Assembly: GCA_937922955.1 (NCBI GenBank)
Contig: CALAKO010000216.1
Location: forward strand, 1 to 11,618
Length of the DNA: 11,618 nt
Reading direction: 5' to 3'
Source: an uncultured Peptococcaceae bacterium
Lineage (GTDB): Bacteria; Bacillota; Peptococcia; Peptococcales; Peptococcaceae
A program made the translations under genes and the position numbers. The notes beneath the pieces were generated by a model, which did not search any database, was not told where the DNA came from, and worked only from the letters and a program-made list of their open reading frames with translations. Below, piece after piece: positions 1 to 5,826 of this stretch. Every line of letters starts with the position of its first letter. Position 1 is the stretch's first letter.

Positions 1-540
1 GACAAAGGGTCCATCACCTCTGTTCAGGCCGTTTATGTCCCTGCCGATGACTTGACCGACCCAGCACCAGCAACCACCTTTGCACACTTGGATGCAACGA
101 CCGTATTGGACCGTGGTATTTCCGCAAAAGGGATTTACCCAGCCGTTGACCCGCTGGCATCCACCTCTCGTATTCTTGACCCACTCGTTGTTGGTGAAGA
201 ACACTACAACATCGCACGTGGCGTTCAGGAAGTGCTGCAGCGCTATAAAGACCTGCAGGATATCATCTCCATCCTTGGTATGGACGAATTGTCCGATGAA
301 GAAAAACTCATCGTTGCTCGCGCTCGTAAGATTGAACGTTTCTTGAGTCAGTGCTTCTTCGTTGCTGAACAGTTCACCGGCAACCCAGGTCAGTACATTC
401 CACTCAAAGAAACCTTGCGTGGGTTCAAAGAAATCCTCGAAGGAAAACACGATGATCTCCCAGAACAGGCTTTTCTCATGGTAGGTACCATCGACGATGC
501 CGTTGCTAAAGCAGAGGCAATGAAGAACGGCGTCATGTAA
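1..540 (+). CDS. atpD: F1F0 ATP synthase subunit beta, C-terminal part (5' truncated by window edge)
   Basis: This is the catalytic beta subunit of the F1 head, which makes or hydrolyses ATP at the alpha/beta interface on the cytoplasmic side of the membrane. The open frame runs from base 1 with no stop, so the gene begins outside the window and about 179 C-terminal codons are seen. Visible hallmarks, numbered from the first visible codon: GSITSVQAVYVPADDLTDP (3-21), the stretch that follows the catalytic core; GIYPAVDPL (44-52), whose Tyr packs against the adenine ring; STSRIL (54-59); and DELSDEE (95-101), the family's DELSEED loop that contacts the rotor. RFLSQ-FFVAEQFTG (113-127) carries Cys118 where E. 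coli has Pro and Bacillus has Asn. The Walker A and catalytic Glu regions lie upstream. Stop codon TAA is at 538-540, and atpC follows after 13 nt. Confidence 0.97.
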   Translation, partial: DKGSITSVQAVYVPADDLTDPAPATTFAHLDATTVLDRGISAKGIYPAVDPLASTSRILDPLVVGEEHYNIARGVQEVLQRYKDLQDIISILGMDELSDEEKLIVARARKIERFLSQCFFVAEQFTGNPGQYIPLKETLRGFKEILEGKHDDLPEQAFLMVGTIDDAVAKAEAMKNGVM

Positions 541-545
541 GGAGG
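541..545 (+). promoter_or_regulatory. Ribosome binding site deciding the atpC start
   Basis: GGAGG lies directly after the atpD stop codon and 8 nt before ATG 554. It rules out the in-frame GTG at 545, whose first base is part of the site. Confidence 0.8.
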
Positions 546-553
546 TGCTCACC

Positions 554-967
554 ATGGCAGAAAAACTGCTGCAGTTGGAAGTGGTCGCTCCTGACCATCA
601 AGCACTGTCCGTTGAAGCGAAAAGTGTTGTCGTACGCACGCCAGAAGGTGAGATTGGCTTCCTGCCAAACCACGTTGCCATGATTGCAGCACTCACCCCA
701 GAAATTGTGCGTTACGTCGATAAAGACGATAAGAAAGGGTACATCTTCGTTGGCGGCGGGTTCGTGGAAGTGAACAACAATCGCGTTACCGTGCTTTCCG
801 CAAGTGCAGAAACAGCGGATCAGATTGACTTTGATCGTGCCGAACGCGCTAAACAGCGCGCTGAAGAACGATTGGCCCGCAAACGCGAAGGCAATGTAGA
901 CGTTGCTCGCGCAGAAGCAGCTCTCTATCGTTCCATCGAACGCCTGAAGATGAAACAGTATCTTTAA
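554..967 (+). CDS. atpC: F1F0 ATP synthase subunit epsilon
   Basis: This is the central-stalk epsilon subunit, which links gamma to the c-ring and can inhibit ATP hydrolysis. The 137-residue length is normal. ATG at 554 is chosen because GGAGG (541-545) lies 8 nt upstream; the in-frame GTG at 545 overlaps that ribosome site. The N-terminal beta-sandwich (about 1-85) includes PEGEIGFLPNH (30-40) and GGGFVEV (67-73). A charged two-helix C-terminal domain follows (about 88-137). It contains IDFDRA at 91-96, which fits the I(L)DxxRA pattern described for ATP-binding epsilon of Bacillus PS3, and Arg126 and Arg130 in the second helix, spaced like the PS3 ligand arginines (R122/R126). ATP-sensitive inhibition is inferred from this, not shown. 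It is the last gene of the atp operon and ends just before a strong terminator. Confidence 0.97.
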   Translation: MAEKLLQLEVVAPDHQALSVEAKSVVVRTPEGEIGFLPNHVAMIAALTPEIVRYVDKDDKKGYIFVGGGFVEVNNNRVTVLSASAETADQIDFDRAERAKQRAEERLARKREGNVDVARAEAALYRSIERLKMKQYL

Positions 968-972
968 ATAGC

Positions 973-1002
973 AAAAAGCCGTCCATGGTGGACGGCTTTT
1001 TT
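973..1002 (+). terminator. Intrinsic terminator of the atp operon
   Basis: GCCGTCC (978-984) pairs perfectly with GGACGGC (990-996) around a 5-nt loop. The flanking A973-977 extends pairing into the T-run 997-1002, giving up to 12 bp. It starts 6 nt after the atpC stop. Because an A-run precedes the stem, the hairpin also has a T-tract on the minus strand and could stop transcription from either side. Confidence 0.93.
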
Positions 1003-1107
1003 GGGTTTTTGGTGAATAACAGCAACGGAGAATCAAGAAAAGCTTTGGAACAGGCGATGGATGCTATAGGATAAGCGGCAAAAGCTTGTGAAAAATGGAA
1101 TGTTTGC

Positions 1108-1139
1108 TGTTGTAATTTTGCGACAGTTTTCAAACTGTG
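1108..1139 (+). other. Two overlapping, mutually exclusive hairpins
   Basis: CTGTTG (1108-1113) can pair with CGACAG (1122-1127), with one G-U pair and an 8-nt loop. ACAGTTT (1124-1130) can pair with AAACTGT (1133-1139) as a near-perfect palindrome. The two share bases 1124-1127, so an RNA could form only one at a time. The function is unknown. The second could equally be a protein-binding DNA palindrome. Confidence 0.35.
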
Positions 1140-1145
1140 ATGGCT

Positions 1146-1173
1146 GCAAGGGGCACTCCTTTGCTGTTTTTTT
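1146..1173 (+). terminator. Possible second intrinsic terminator, not linked to any recognised gene
   Basis: GCAAGGGG (1146-1153) pairs with TCCTTTGC (1157-1164), giving 8 bp including two G-U pairs around a 3-nt loop. It is followed by TG and seven T residues (1167-1173). It lies about 145 bp after the atp terminator. It may be a fail-safe terminator for atp read-through, or the end of a short untranslated transcript from the spacer. Confidence 0.5.
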
Positions 1174-1347
1174 AAGCATCAAAAATGGCGAAAAAAGTGA
1201 AATTTAAGTGATTGTATAATTTTGACAGAAAGAAGAAACATGCAAAATGACGAAAATATGAGTGATGACGTTGGGTTATGAAAAGGTAAGAGAGGCTTAA
1301 CATAGCCACTTAATAGACTTTTTTTAGAAAATCTCACGGTCTGTGAT

Positions 1348-1363
1348 TGATAAAAATTTATCA
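1348..1363. promoter_or_regulatory. Perfect 16-bp palindrome upstream of the nuo promoter, candidate operator
   Basis: TGATAAAAATTTATCA is a perfect inverted repeat with 7-bp arms and 2 central bases. Its centre lies about 36 bp upstream of the proposed -35 hexamer, a position typical for an activator or a distal operator. The arms resemble Fur-type sites (TGATAAT-N-ATTATCA), but the centre is 2 bp rather than 1. It does not fit FNR spacing (TTGAT-N4-ATCAA) or Rex (TTGTGA-N6-TCACAA). The regulator is not identifiable from sequence. Confidence 0.4.
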
Positions 1364-1390
1364 TGGTTCTGTAAATTGTCGCAATGAGAA

Positions 1391-1419
1391 TTGTATTTAA
1401 TTAAAAAATGTTGCATAAT
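1391..1419 (+). promoter_or_regulatory. Likely sigma-A-type promoter of the nuo operon
   Basis: TTGTAT (1391-1396; 4 of 6 matches to TTGACA) and CATAAT (1414-1419; 5 of 6 matches to TATAAT) are separated by 17 bp in a very AT-rich setting. Transcription would begin near 1426 and leave a leader of about 86 nt before nuoA. No better-spaced pair was found closer to the gene. Confidence 0.5.
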
Positions 1420-1434
1420 ATAGTAGATATAAAA

Positions 1435-1481
1435 GGCATTCTTATGCCCAATATTCTATCTGTGCAATTTTTCGCAGATGG
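1435..1481 (+). other. nuoA 5' leader hairpins
   Basis: GGCAT (1435-1439) pairs with ATGCC (1444-1448) around TCTT. CTATCTGTG (1456-1464) pairs with CGCAGATGG (1473-1481) around an 8-nt loop, giving 9 bp with two G-U pairs. They lie between the predicted start of transcription and the nuoA ribosome site at 1498-1504. They may stabilise the mRNA or control translation; no known riboswitch is recognised. Confidence 0.4.
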
Positions 1482-1511
1482 AAGAGATAATTATATAGGG
1501 GAGGTTTTAAG

Positions 1512-1871
1512 GTGAATGATGGATTATGGATTGTCCTGTTGTTCGTCGCGTTGGCCTTAGTTCTGACCTGTGCTGGTATCGGTGTGAGCCTTTTGCTCAG
1601 TCCGCATTATTATCACAGTAAGGAACAGAGAGAAACGTTTGAATGCGGGATCGACACCGAAGGGACTGCCTGGGTCAACTTCCGTGTCGGGTACTACATG
1701 TATGCACTTGTATTCCTATTGTTTGACATTGAAACTGTATTCTTCTTTCCTCTGGCCCTTGCTTTTAAGAGTGTTGGATTATTCCCAGTGGTTGCAGCCG
1801 CAATTTTCCTTGTGCTCTTGTGCATTGGCCTGTGGTATGAATGGAAGGAGGGCGCGCTCGAATGGAAATAG
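1512..1871 (+). CDS. nuoA: NADH-quinone oxidoreductase subunit A
   Basis: This is a membrane subunit of respiratory complex I beside the quinone cavity, between NuoH and the J/K part of the membrane arm. The 119 residues are close to family length. Three hydrophobic segments lie at about 6-30, 60-85 and 90-108. The TM1-TM2 loop carries TFECGI with the conserved Cys45, in the loop that in other complexes closes over the quinone site. FDIETVFFFP (71-80) carries the conserved acidic pair Asp72 and Glu74, corresponding to E. coli D79/E81. The start is GTG at 1512, supported by GGGGAGG (1498-1504) 7 nt upstream. It is the first gene of the nuo operon and overlaps nuoB by 10 nt. Confidence 0.96.
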   Translation: MNDGLWIVLLFVALALVLTCAGIGVSLLLSPHYYHSKEQRETFECGIDTEGTAWVNFRVGYYMYALVFLLFDIETVFFFPLALAFKSVGLFPVVAAAIFLVLLCIGLWYEWKEGALEWK

Positions 1872-2452
1872 ATAAGGTGCGTTTTGACGAGGAGCACATG
1901 CCTACCTCTGAAGGGTGGAGCCCTTCGACAAGAATTTCGCCGGTTACGGACTATCTGCGTAACACTCAGCCAACACAGGCGGAACTTGACCGTTGTGTGA
2001 TTTTGACAACGATTGACAAGGTGCTGAATCAGGGCCGTAGCCGTTCCTTCTGGCCAGTAACCTTCGGTCTTGCTTGCTGCGCAATTGAAATGATGTCCTC
2101 TGGGGGGGCACGTTTTGACTTGGCACGTTTCGGTTACGAAGTATTCCGTCCGTCGCCACGTCACGCAGACTTGATGATTGTTGCTGGTACGGTGACCAAG
2201 AAAATGGCACCACTGATTAAGCGTATTTACGAAGAAATGGCAGAACCTAAGTATGTCATTGCAATGGGCAATTGCGCGGTCAGCGGCGGTCCTTTTGCAG
2301 GCGGTTACTCCATGGTTAGCGGCGTGAAAGAATTTTTGCCGGTGGATGTTTATCTGCCTGGTTGTCCTCCACGTCCAGAAGCATTGTTTGATGCTTGTCT
2401 GAAACTGAAGGATCGTGTCAACGATCCTACGATCGTTGAGAGAGAGAGGTGA
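1862..2452 (+). CDS. nuoB: NADH-quinone oxidoreductase subunit B (cluster N2 subunit)
   Basis: This peripheral-arm subunit holds the last iron-sulfur cluster (4Fe-4S, N2), which passes electrons to quinone at the NuoB/NuoD/NuoH interface. The four N2 cysteines are present: the tandem pair Cys72-Cys73 in GLACCAIEM, Cys138 in MGNCA and Cys168 in LPGCPPRPE. ARFGYEVFRPSPRHADL (88-104) is the usual family signature. ATG 1862 gives 196 residues and is preferred because AAGGAGG (1845-1851) lies 10 nt upstream; the in-frame ATG at 1841 would start before that site. The first 45 or so residues are a variable N-terminal region. The start lies inside the nuoA end, which implies translational coupling. 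Confidence 0.97.
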   Translation: MEIDKVRFDEEHMPTSEGWSPSTRISPVTDYLRNTQPTQAELDRCVILTTIDKVLNQGRSRSFWPVTFGLACCAIEMMSSGGARFDLARFGYEVFRPSPRHADLMIVAGTVTKKMAPLIKRIYEEMAEPKYVIAMGNCAVSGGPFAGGYSMVSGVKEFLPVDVYLPGCPPRPEALFDACLKLKDRVNDPTIVERER

Positions 2453-2457
2453 AAGGC

Positions 2458-2886
2458 GTGCTCAAGGAACAAATTATGAATGTTATTCCTGCTTTGCAGG
2501 AAGAAGAAGATCCACGTGTGACGGCTTTCACTGTTGAACGTGATGAGTTTGTACAGGCCATTATGGACCTGGCTAATAAGTGCAAGTACGATGCACTCCT
2601 CGACCTCTGCGCGGTTGAATATCCTGAGGATATGGTTGGGGTGTATAACCTCATGAATTTTGAAGACATGGATATGATTCGTGTATCGGTGCACTTCCCA
2701 AAAGATGATCTTTGGCTGCCATCCTTGGACGGTGTGTTTAAGGCGGCGTATATCCTCGAACGTGAAAGCTATGACCTCATGGGCGTGGAATACAAAGGAC
2801 ATCCAGATCTGCGTCGCATTTTCCTTGCGGACGACTTTGTCGGTCACCCACTCCGCAAAGATTATGAGAACCACGTAAGAAAGTAA
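2458..2886 (+). CDS. nuoC: NADH-quinone oxidoreductase subunit C
   Basis: This 30-kDa-type peripheral subunit packs against NuoD and NuoB and carries no cofactor. The family signature spans 101-136, with ERESYDLMGVEYKGHPDLRR followed by PLRKDY at 131-136. At 142 residues it is a short, stand-alone NuoC, not fused to NuoD as in E. coli. The start is uncertain. GTG 2458 is chosen because AGAGGTGA (2445-2452) precedes it by 5 nt. GTG 2449 would overlap the nuoB stop by 4 nt but has only a weak GAGA-type site, and ATG 2476 is a third option. All three leave the domain intact. The gene lies 5 nt after nuoB and 16 nt before nuoD. Confidence 0.93.
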   Translation: MLKEQIMNVIPALQEEEDPRVTAFTVERDEFVQAIMDLANKCKYDALLDLCAVEYPEDMVGVYNLMNFEDMDMIRVSVHFPKDDLWLPSLDGVFKAAYILERESYDLMGVEYKGHPDLRRIFLADDFVGHPLRKDYENHVRK

Positions 2887-2902
2887 GGGAAGGGGGACTA
2901 CG

Positions 2903-4111
2903 ATGAGTATCTATGAAAAACAAGGTCGTTTCGGAAACTCCGAAGAACAAACGATTGAAGAACTGATGCAAAAACAGCAAGAGCTGCAAAATCTGCAAAA
3001 GGATCAAGACCCATCCCAGACCTATATTATGAATATGGGCCCTCAGCACCCTTCGACTCACGGGGTATTTCGTGCGAAATTAACGATGAACGGTGAAAAA
3101 GTTGTTGGCTGCCAGAATGTTTGCGGGTATCTCCATCGCGGCATTGAAAAATTGTGCGAAGATCGTACCTGGGCTCAGGTAGTGCCATATACGGACCGTC
3201 TTGATTACCTCTCCTGCATTCTTAATGAATGGGGCTATTGCATGGCTGTAGAACAGCTCATGGGTGTAGAAGTGCCAGAACGTGGCGAGTATGTTCGCGT
3301 AATCATTGGCGAATTGCAGCGTATTGCGCACCATTTGGTTTACCTCGCCTGCATGGCGTTGGACTTCAACGGGTACACTGTTTGGATGTACATGTTCCGT
3401 GAACGTGAAAAAGTGTTTGATCTGTTGGAAGCTTATAGCGGCAGCCGCATGAACAATCACGCATTCCGTATTGGTGGGGCGCCAACTCCATTGCCAACTG
3501 GTTTCAAAGAAAAGCTCACCAAATGGTTGGATGAATTCCCAGATGCGTTGAAGGATTTCGATAATGTCCTCAATGGCAACGAAATCTTCCTGGCTCGTAC
3601 GAAAAACGTTGGTGTTATTGATGCTGAAATGTGCAAGAATTACGGGGTCTATGGTGCGAACCTGCGTGCTGCCGGGGTGAAACTCGACTTGCGCAAAGAC
3701 AAACCATACAGCGTTTACGATCGTTTCGATTTTGATGTGCCTGTTGGGGAAATTGGCGACTGCTACGATCGTTACATGGTACGTTATTGGGAAATGGCAG
3801 AATCTGCCAAGATCATTCGTCAAGCACTGGAACAAATGCCAGACGAAGGACCTACCATGGGTAAAGTGCCAAAGATGATCAAAGTTCCAGCTGGTAGTGC
3901 GTATTCTCAGCTTGAAGGCGGCATGGGCTGGCTTGGCTTCTATGTTGTCAGTGATGGCGGTACAAAACCATATCGTGTACGTATTCACGCGCCAAGTATG
4001 ATGAGTGTATTTGCATTGCAGGATATCGTTGGCGTTGAAGATATGTTCATGCAGGACTACGTCGCTGCCCTGGCATCGGTCGATATCGTTCTCGGTGAAG
4101 TGGACCGTTAA
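2903..4111 (+). CDS. nuoD: NADH-quinone oxidoreductase subunit D (quinone-site subunit)
   Basis: This 49-kDa subunit forms the quinone pocket with NuoB and NuoH and descends from the NiFe-hydrogenase large subunit. GPQHPSTHG (46-54) carries His49 and His53, and YTDRLDYLS (96-104) carries Tyr102. The 49-residue distance from His53 to Tyr102 equals that between the quinone-binding His38 and Tyr87 of Thermus Nqo4. FREREKVFDLLE, RIGG, GVNY-like GVKLDLRKD and the C-terminal SDGGTKPYRVRIHAPS follow, ending in GEVDR. The hydrogenase metal cysteine pairs are absent, so this is a Nuo protein and not an Ech or Hyc hydrogenase. The N-terminus is about 15 residues longer than in Thermus and has a Glu/Gln-rich, probably helical stretch (14-36). 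RBS AAGGGGG lies 6 nt before ATG 2903. It is 402 residues, full length. Confidence 0.97.
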   Translation: MSIYEKQGRFGNSEEQTIEELMQKQQELQNLQKDQDPSQTYIMNMGPQHPSTHGVFRAKLTMNGEKVVGCQNVCGYLHRGIEKLCEDRTWAQVVPYTDRLDYLSCILNEWGYCMAVEQLMGVEVPERGEYVRVIIGELQRIAHHLVYLACMALDFNGYTVWMYMFREREKVFDLLEAYSGSRMNNHAFRIGGAPTPLPTGFKEKLTKWLDEFPDALKDFDNVLNGNEIFLARTKNVGVIDAEMCKNYGVYGANLRAAGVKLDLRKDKPYSVYDRFDFDVPVGEIGDCYDRYMVRYWEMAESAKIIRQALEQMPDEGPTMGKVPKMIKVPAGSAYSQLEGGMGWLGFYVVSDGGTKPYRVRIHAPSMMSVFALQDIVGVEDMFMQDYVAALASVDIVLGEVDR

Positions 4112-4126
4112 AGGGGGTAGTTATTC

Positions 4127-5167
4127 GTGCTTGATAATCTGTTTATTAACATTGGCAACTGGATCGTCGATATCACGATGCGCCTTGGCGGTTCCCAGGC
4201 TTTAGGCCTTTGGATTGAACGTATCGTCGCAGCGGTTGCTATTCTGGTTTTTCTGTTATGCAACGTTATTATTTTGGTTTATTTAGAACGTAAGATTTCT
4301 GGTTTCATCCAGGAACGTTTGGGGCCAAACCGTTGCGGTCCATTTGGTATCTTCCAGTTGTTCATGGACATTTTGAAACTTGTCAGTAAGAACACGGTTA
4401 CACCGGACAGAGCGGACAAGTTCCTGTACAACATGGTGCCAATTGTTGTCTTTATCCCAACGATGATGGTGTTTGCTGTCATGCCATTGGGTGAAGGCAT
4501 GACCGTGTATGATTCTCCAGTCAGCTTGATTTATTACTTTGCTGTCAGTGCTTTTACAACCATCGTCCTGCTTCTGTCTGGTTGGGCTGCGAACAACAAA
4601 TACAACCTGATGGGTGGTATGCGTGCAGCAGCGCAGATGGTTAGTTATGAAATCCCACTGCTTTTCTCTTTGCTGGGGATTGTCATGCTGACCGGCAGCA
4701 TGAACCTGAATGACATTGTTTACGATCAGGTTGAAAACGGTTGGTTCATCTGGCGTCAGCCACTGGCCTTCATCATCTTCTCGATTGCAGCAACGGCTGA
4801 AATCAACCGTTCTCCATTCGACTTGGCTGAAGGTGAACAGGAACTGATCGCTGGTTATCAGACCGAGTACAGTGGGATGCGTTTCGCATTCATGTACTTG
4901 GGTGAATACGTTGCAATGCTGGCTATGTGCTGGCTGGCTGCTGTTCTCTTCCTTGGTGGTTGGGACGGCCCAATCCTGCCTGGTTGGCTCTGGCTCTTCA
5001 TTAAGACTTATGTATTCGTATTGCTTAATATGTGGGTGCGTTGGACCTTCCCTCGTATTCGCATTGACCACATGTTTAAATTGAACTGGAAAGTTTTGAT
5101 TCCGCTGGCTGTTGTTAACCTGGCAATTACCGGCATTGTAATCAAAGCTCTGCAGTTCATGGCGTAG
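4127..5167 (+). CDS. nuoH: NADH-quinone oxidoreductase subunit H
   Basis: This membrane subunit anchors the peripheral arm and forms the quinone tunnel and the first part of the proton path. It has 346 residues with about eight or nine hydrophobic helices. Conserved loops are all present: LERKISGFIQERLGPNR (53-69), with the charged E-R-K at the membrane surface; GWAANNKYNLMGGMRAAAQ (152-170) followed by MVSYEIP; and AEINRSPFDLAEGEQELIAG (224-243) followed by YQTEYSG (244-250), a quinone-cavity loop in which AEGE replaces the usual PEAE. The start is GTG 4127 with AAGGGGG (4111-4117) 9 nt upstream. It follows nuoD after only 15 nt, so no nuoE, F or G is inserted here. Confidence 0.97.
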   Translation: MLDNLFINIGNWIVDITMRLGGSQALGLWIERIVAAVAILVFLLCNVIILVYLERKISGFIQERLGPNRCGPFGIFQLFMDILKLVSKNTVTPDRADKFLYNMVPIVVFIPTMMVFAVMPLGEGMTVYDSPVSLIYYFAVSAFTTIVLLLSGWAANNKYNLMGGMRAAAQMVSYEIPLLFSLLGIVMLTGSMNLNDIVYDQVENGWFIWRQPLAFIIFSIAATAEINRSPFDLAEGEQELIAGYQTEYSGMRFAFMYLGEYVAMLAMCWLAAVLFLGGWDGPILPGWLWLFIKTYVFVLLNMWVRWTFPRIRIDHMFKLNWKVLIPLAVVNLAITGIVIKALQFMA

Positions 5168-5178
5168 GAGGTGGATGT

Positions 5179-5826
5179 ATGTTCGGAATGGGTTTATTAA
5201 AAGGCCTTGGCGTTACAGGGAAACACTGGTTCAAAAGAGAAGTCACTGAACAGTATCCAGAACAGCGTCCTGACCTTCCACCTGCCAGCCAGGGATTTTT
5301 TGACTATGAATTGTCAAAATGCATTGCTTGCGGGTTGTGCGAACGGGCATGCCCAAATCACGTCATTACCGTGGAAACAGAGAAAAATGAAGAAGGCAAG
5401 AAGGTTGTTACTGCTTACAAAATGCAGGTAGAATATTGCCTCTTCTGCGGAATGTGCATTGAAGCCTGCCCAACAAAGGCGCTTAGAAACGCTAACAACT
5501 TTGAAATTGCCTGCTACAGCTACGACAACACGGAATACGATTTCCTCAGTGGCATTCCACAGGCAATGAATGAGAAATTTAACAAGGTACAGGCGGATTA
5601 TTGGAACAAAAAACGTCCAGAAGGCAATCCAATGGGGATGCCAGAACCGGTGAAGCCACCAAAACCAGCAGCAAAGCCTGCTGCAAAACCAGCGGCTAAA
5701 CCGGCTGATGCTGCAGCTGCACCAGCAGCAAAGACTGAGGCACCTGCTGCGGCTGAAAAGCCACAGGAAGCTGAAAAACCTCAAGCAGCAGCACCTTCTG
5801 AGGACGGAAAGGGGGCAGCTGAATGA
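5179..5826 (+). CDS. nuoI: NADH-quinone oxidoreductase subunit I, 2x[4Fe-4S], with Ala/Pro/Lys-rich tail
   Basis: This ferredoxin-like peripheral subunit carries clusters N6a and N6b, which feed electrons to N2 in NuoB. Two CxxCxxCxxxCP motifs are intact: Cys48, 51, 54, 58 and Cys87, 90, 93, 97. Residues 1-45 are the usual amphipathic N-terminal part that contacts the membrane arm. The conserved fold ends near residue 150. The last 64 residues or so (152-215) form a low-complexity tail with three KPAA repeats plus a KPA (162-176; bases 5662-5706) and then Ala, Glu, Pro and Lys. It is predicted to be disordered and is absent from E. coli and Thermus NuoI. The tail coding sequence also carries the nuoJ ribosome site. 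The start is ATG 5179, with AGGAGG (5166-5171) overlapping the nuoH stop. Confidence 0.96.
   Translation: MFGMGLLKGLGVTGKHWFKREVTEQYPEQRPDLPPASQGFFDYELSKCIACGLCERACPNHVITVETEKNEEGKKVVTAYKMQVEYCLFCGMCIEACPTKALRNANNFEIACYSYDNTEYDFLSGIPQAMNEKFNKVQADYWNKKRPEGNPMGMPEPVKPPKPAAKPAAKPAAKPADAAAAPAAKTEAPAAAEKPQEAEKPQAAAPSEDGKGAAE
5662..5706 (+). repeat. KPAA-coding short tandem repeat in nuoI
   Basis: A degenerate 12-bp unit (AAA/AAG CCx GCx GCx) is repeated three times and then partly again, encoding residues 162-176 of NuoI. Synonymous differences between units suggest it is kept at protein level and is not a very recent slippage product. Further Ala/Pro/Glu-rich sequence continues to the end of the gene. 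Confidence 0.7.

Larger units (their letters stand above)
968..1511. other. Gene-free spacer between the atp and nuo operons (544 bp)
   Basis: No convincing coding sequence is present on either strand. In order the spacer holds the atp terminator (973-1002), two mutually exclusive hairpins (1108-1127 and 1124-1139), a second terminator-like hairpin (1146-1173), an AT-rich stretch with a 16-bp palindrome (1348-1363), the likely nuo promoter (1391-1419) and two leader hairpins (1435-1448 and 1456-1481). Isolated sigma-A-like pieces also occur, TATAAT at 1215-1220 and TTGACA at 1222-1227, but neither has a good partner at the usual distance. Between 1174 and 1347 I see nothing else I can name. 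The length and base composition contrast with the tightly packed operons on both sides and suggest a regulatory role. Confidence 0.8.

Noticed and set aside
349..357. Cys118 in the beta-subunit SQ-x-F motif, where E. coli has Pro
   Set aside because: Bacillus has Asn at the same place, so this position is variable in the family and the change alone is not noteworthy.
1012..1074. Short plus-strand GTG frame of 20 codons after the atp terminator
   Set aside because: No ribosome site at a usable distance and no recognisable product; length is within chance.
849..1133. Minus-strand open frame of 94 codons
   Set aside because: It overlaps most of the atpC C-terminus and the terminator, has no recognisable domain, and is a shadow of atpC.
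1222..1250. Perfect -35 box TTGACA at 1222-1227 as an alternative nuo promoter
   Set aside because: The best -10 at proper distance is AAAATG, a poor match, and it would leave a leader of over 250 nt. The pair at 1391-1419 is better.
1347..1363. FNR or Rex site at the TTGAT...ATCA palindrome
   Set aside because: The spacing is 8 bp between TTGAT and ATCA rather than 4, and the sequence lacks the TTGTGA/TCACAA arms of Rex.
1179..1364. Minus-strand frame of 61 codons in the spacer
   Set aside because: AT-rich composition gives a Phe/Ser/Leu-rich peptide without motif, and no Shine-Dalgarno sequence precedes its ATG.
2903..4111. NiFe hydrogenase large subunit (Ech/Hyc type) instead of NuoD
   Set aside because: The metal-binding CxxC pairs at both ends are absent, while the quinone-site His and Tyr and the GEVDR terminus are those of NuoD.
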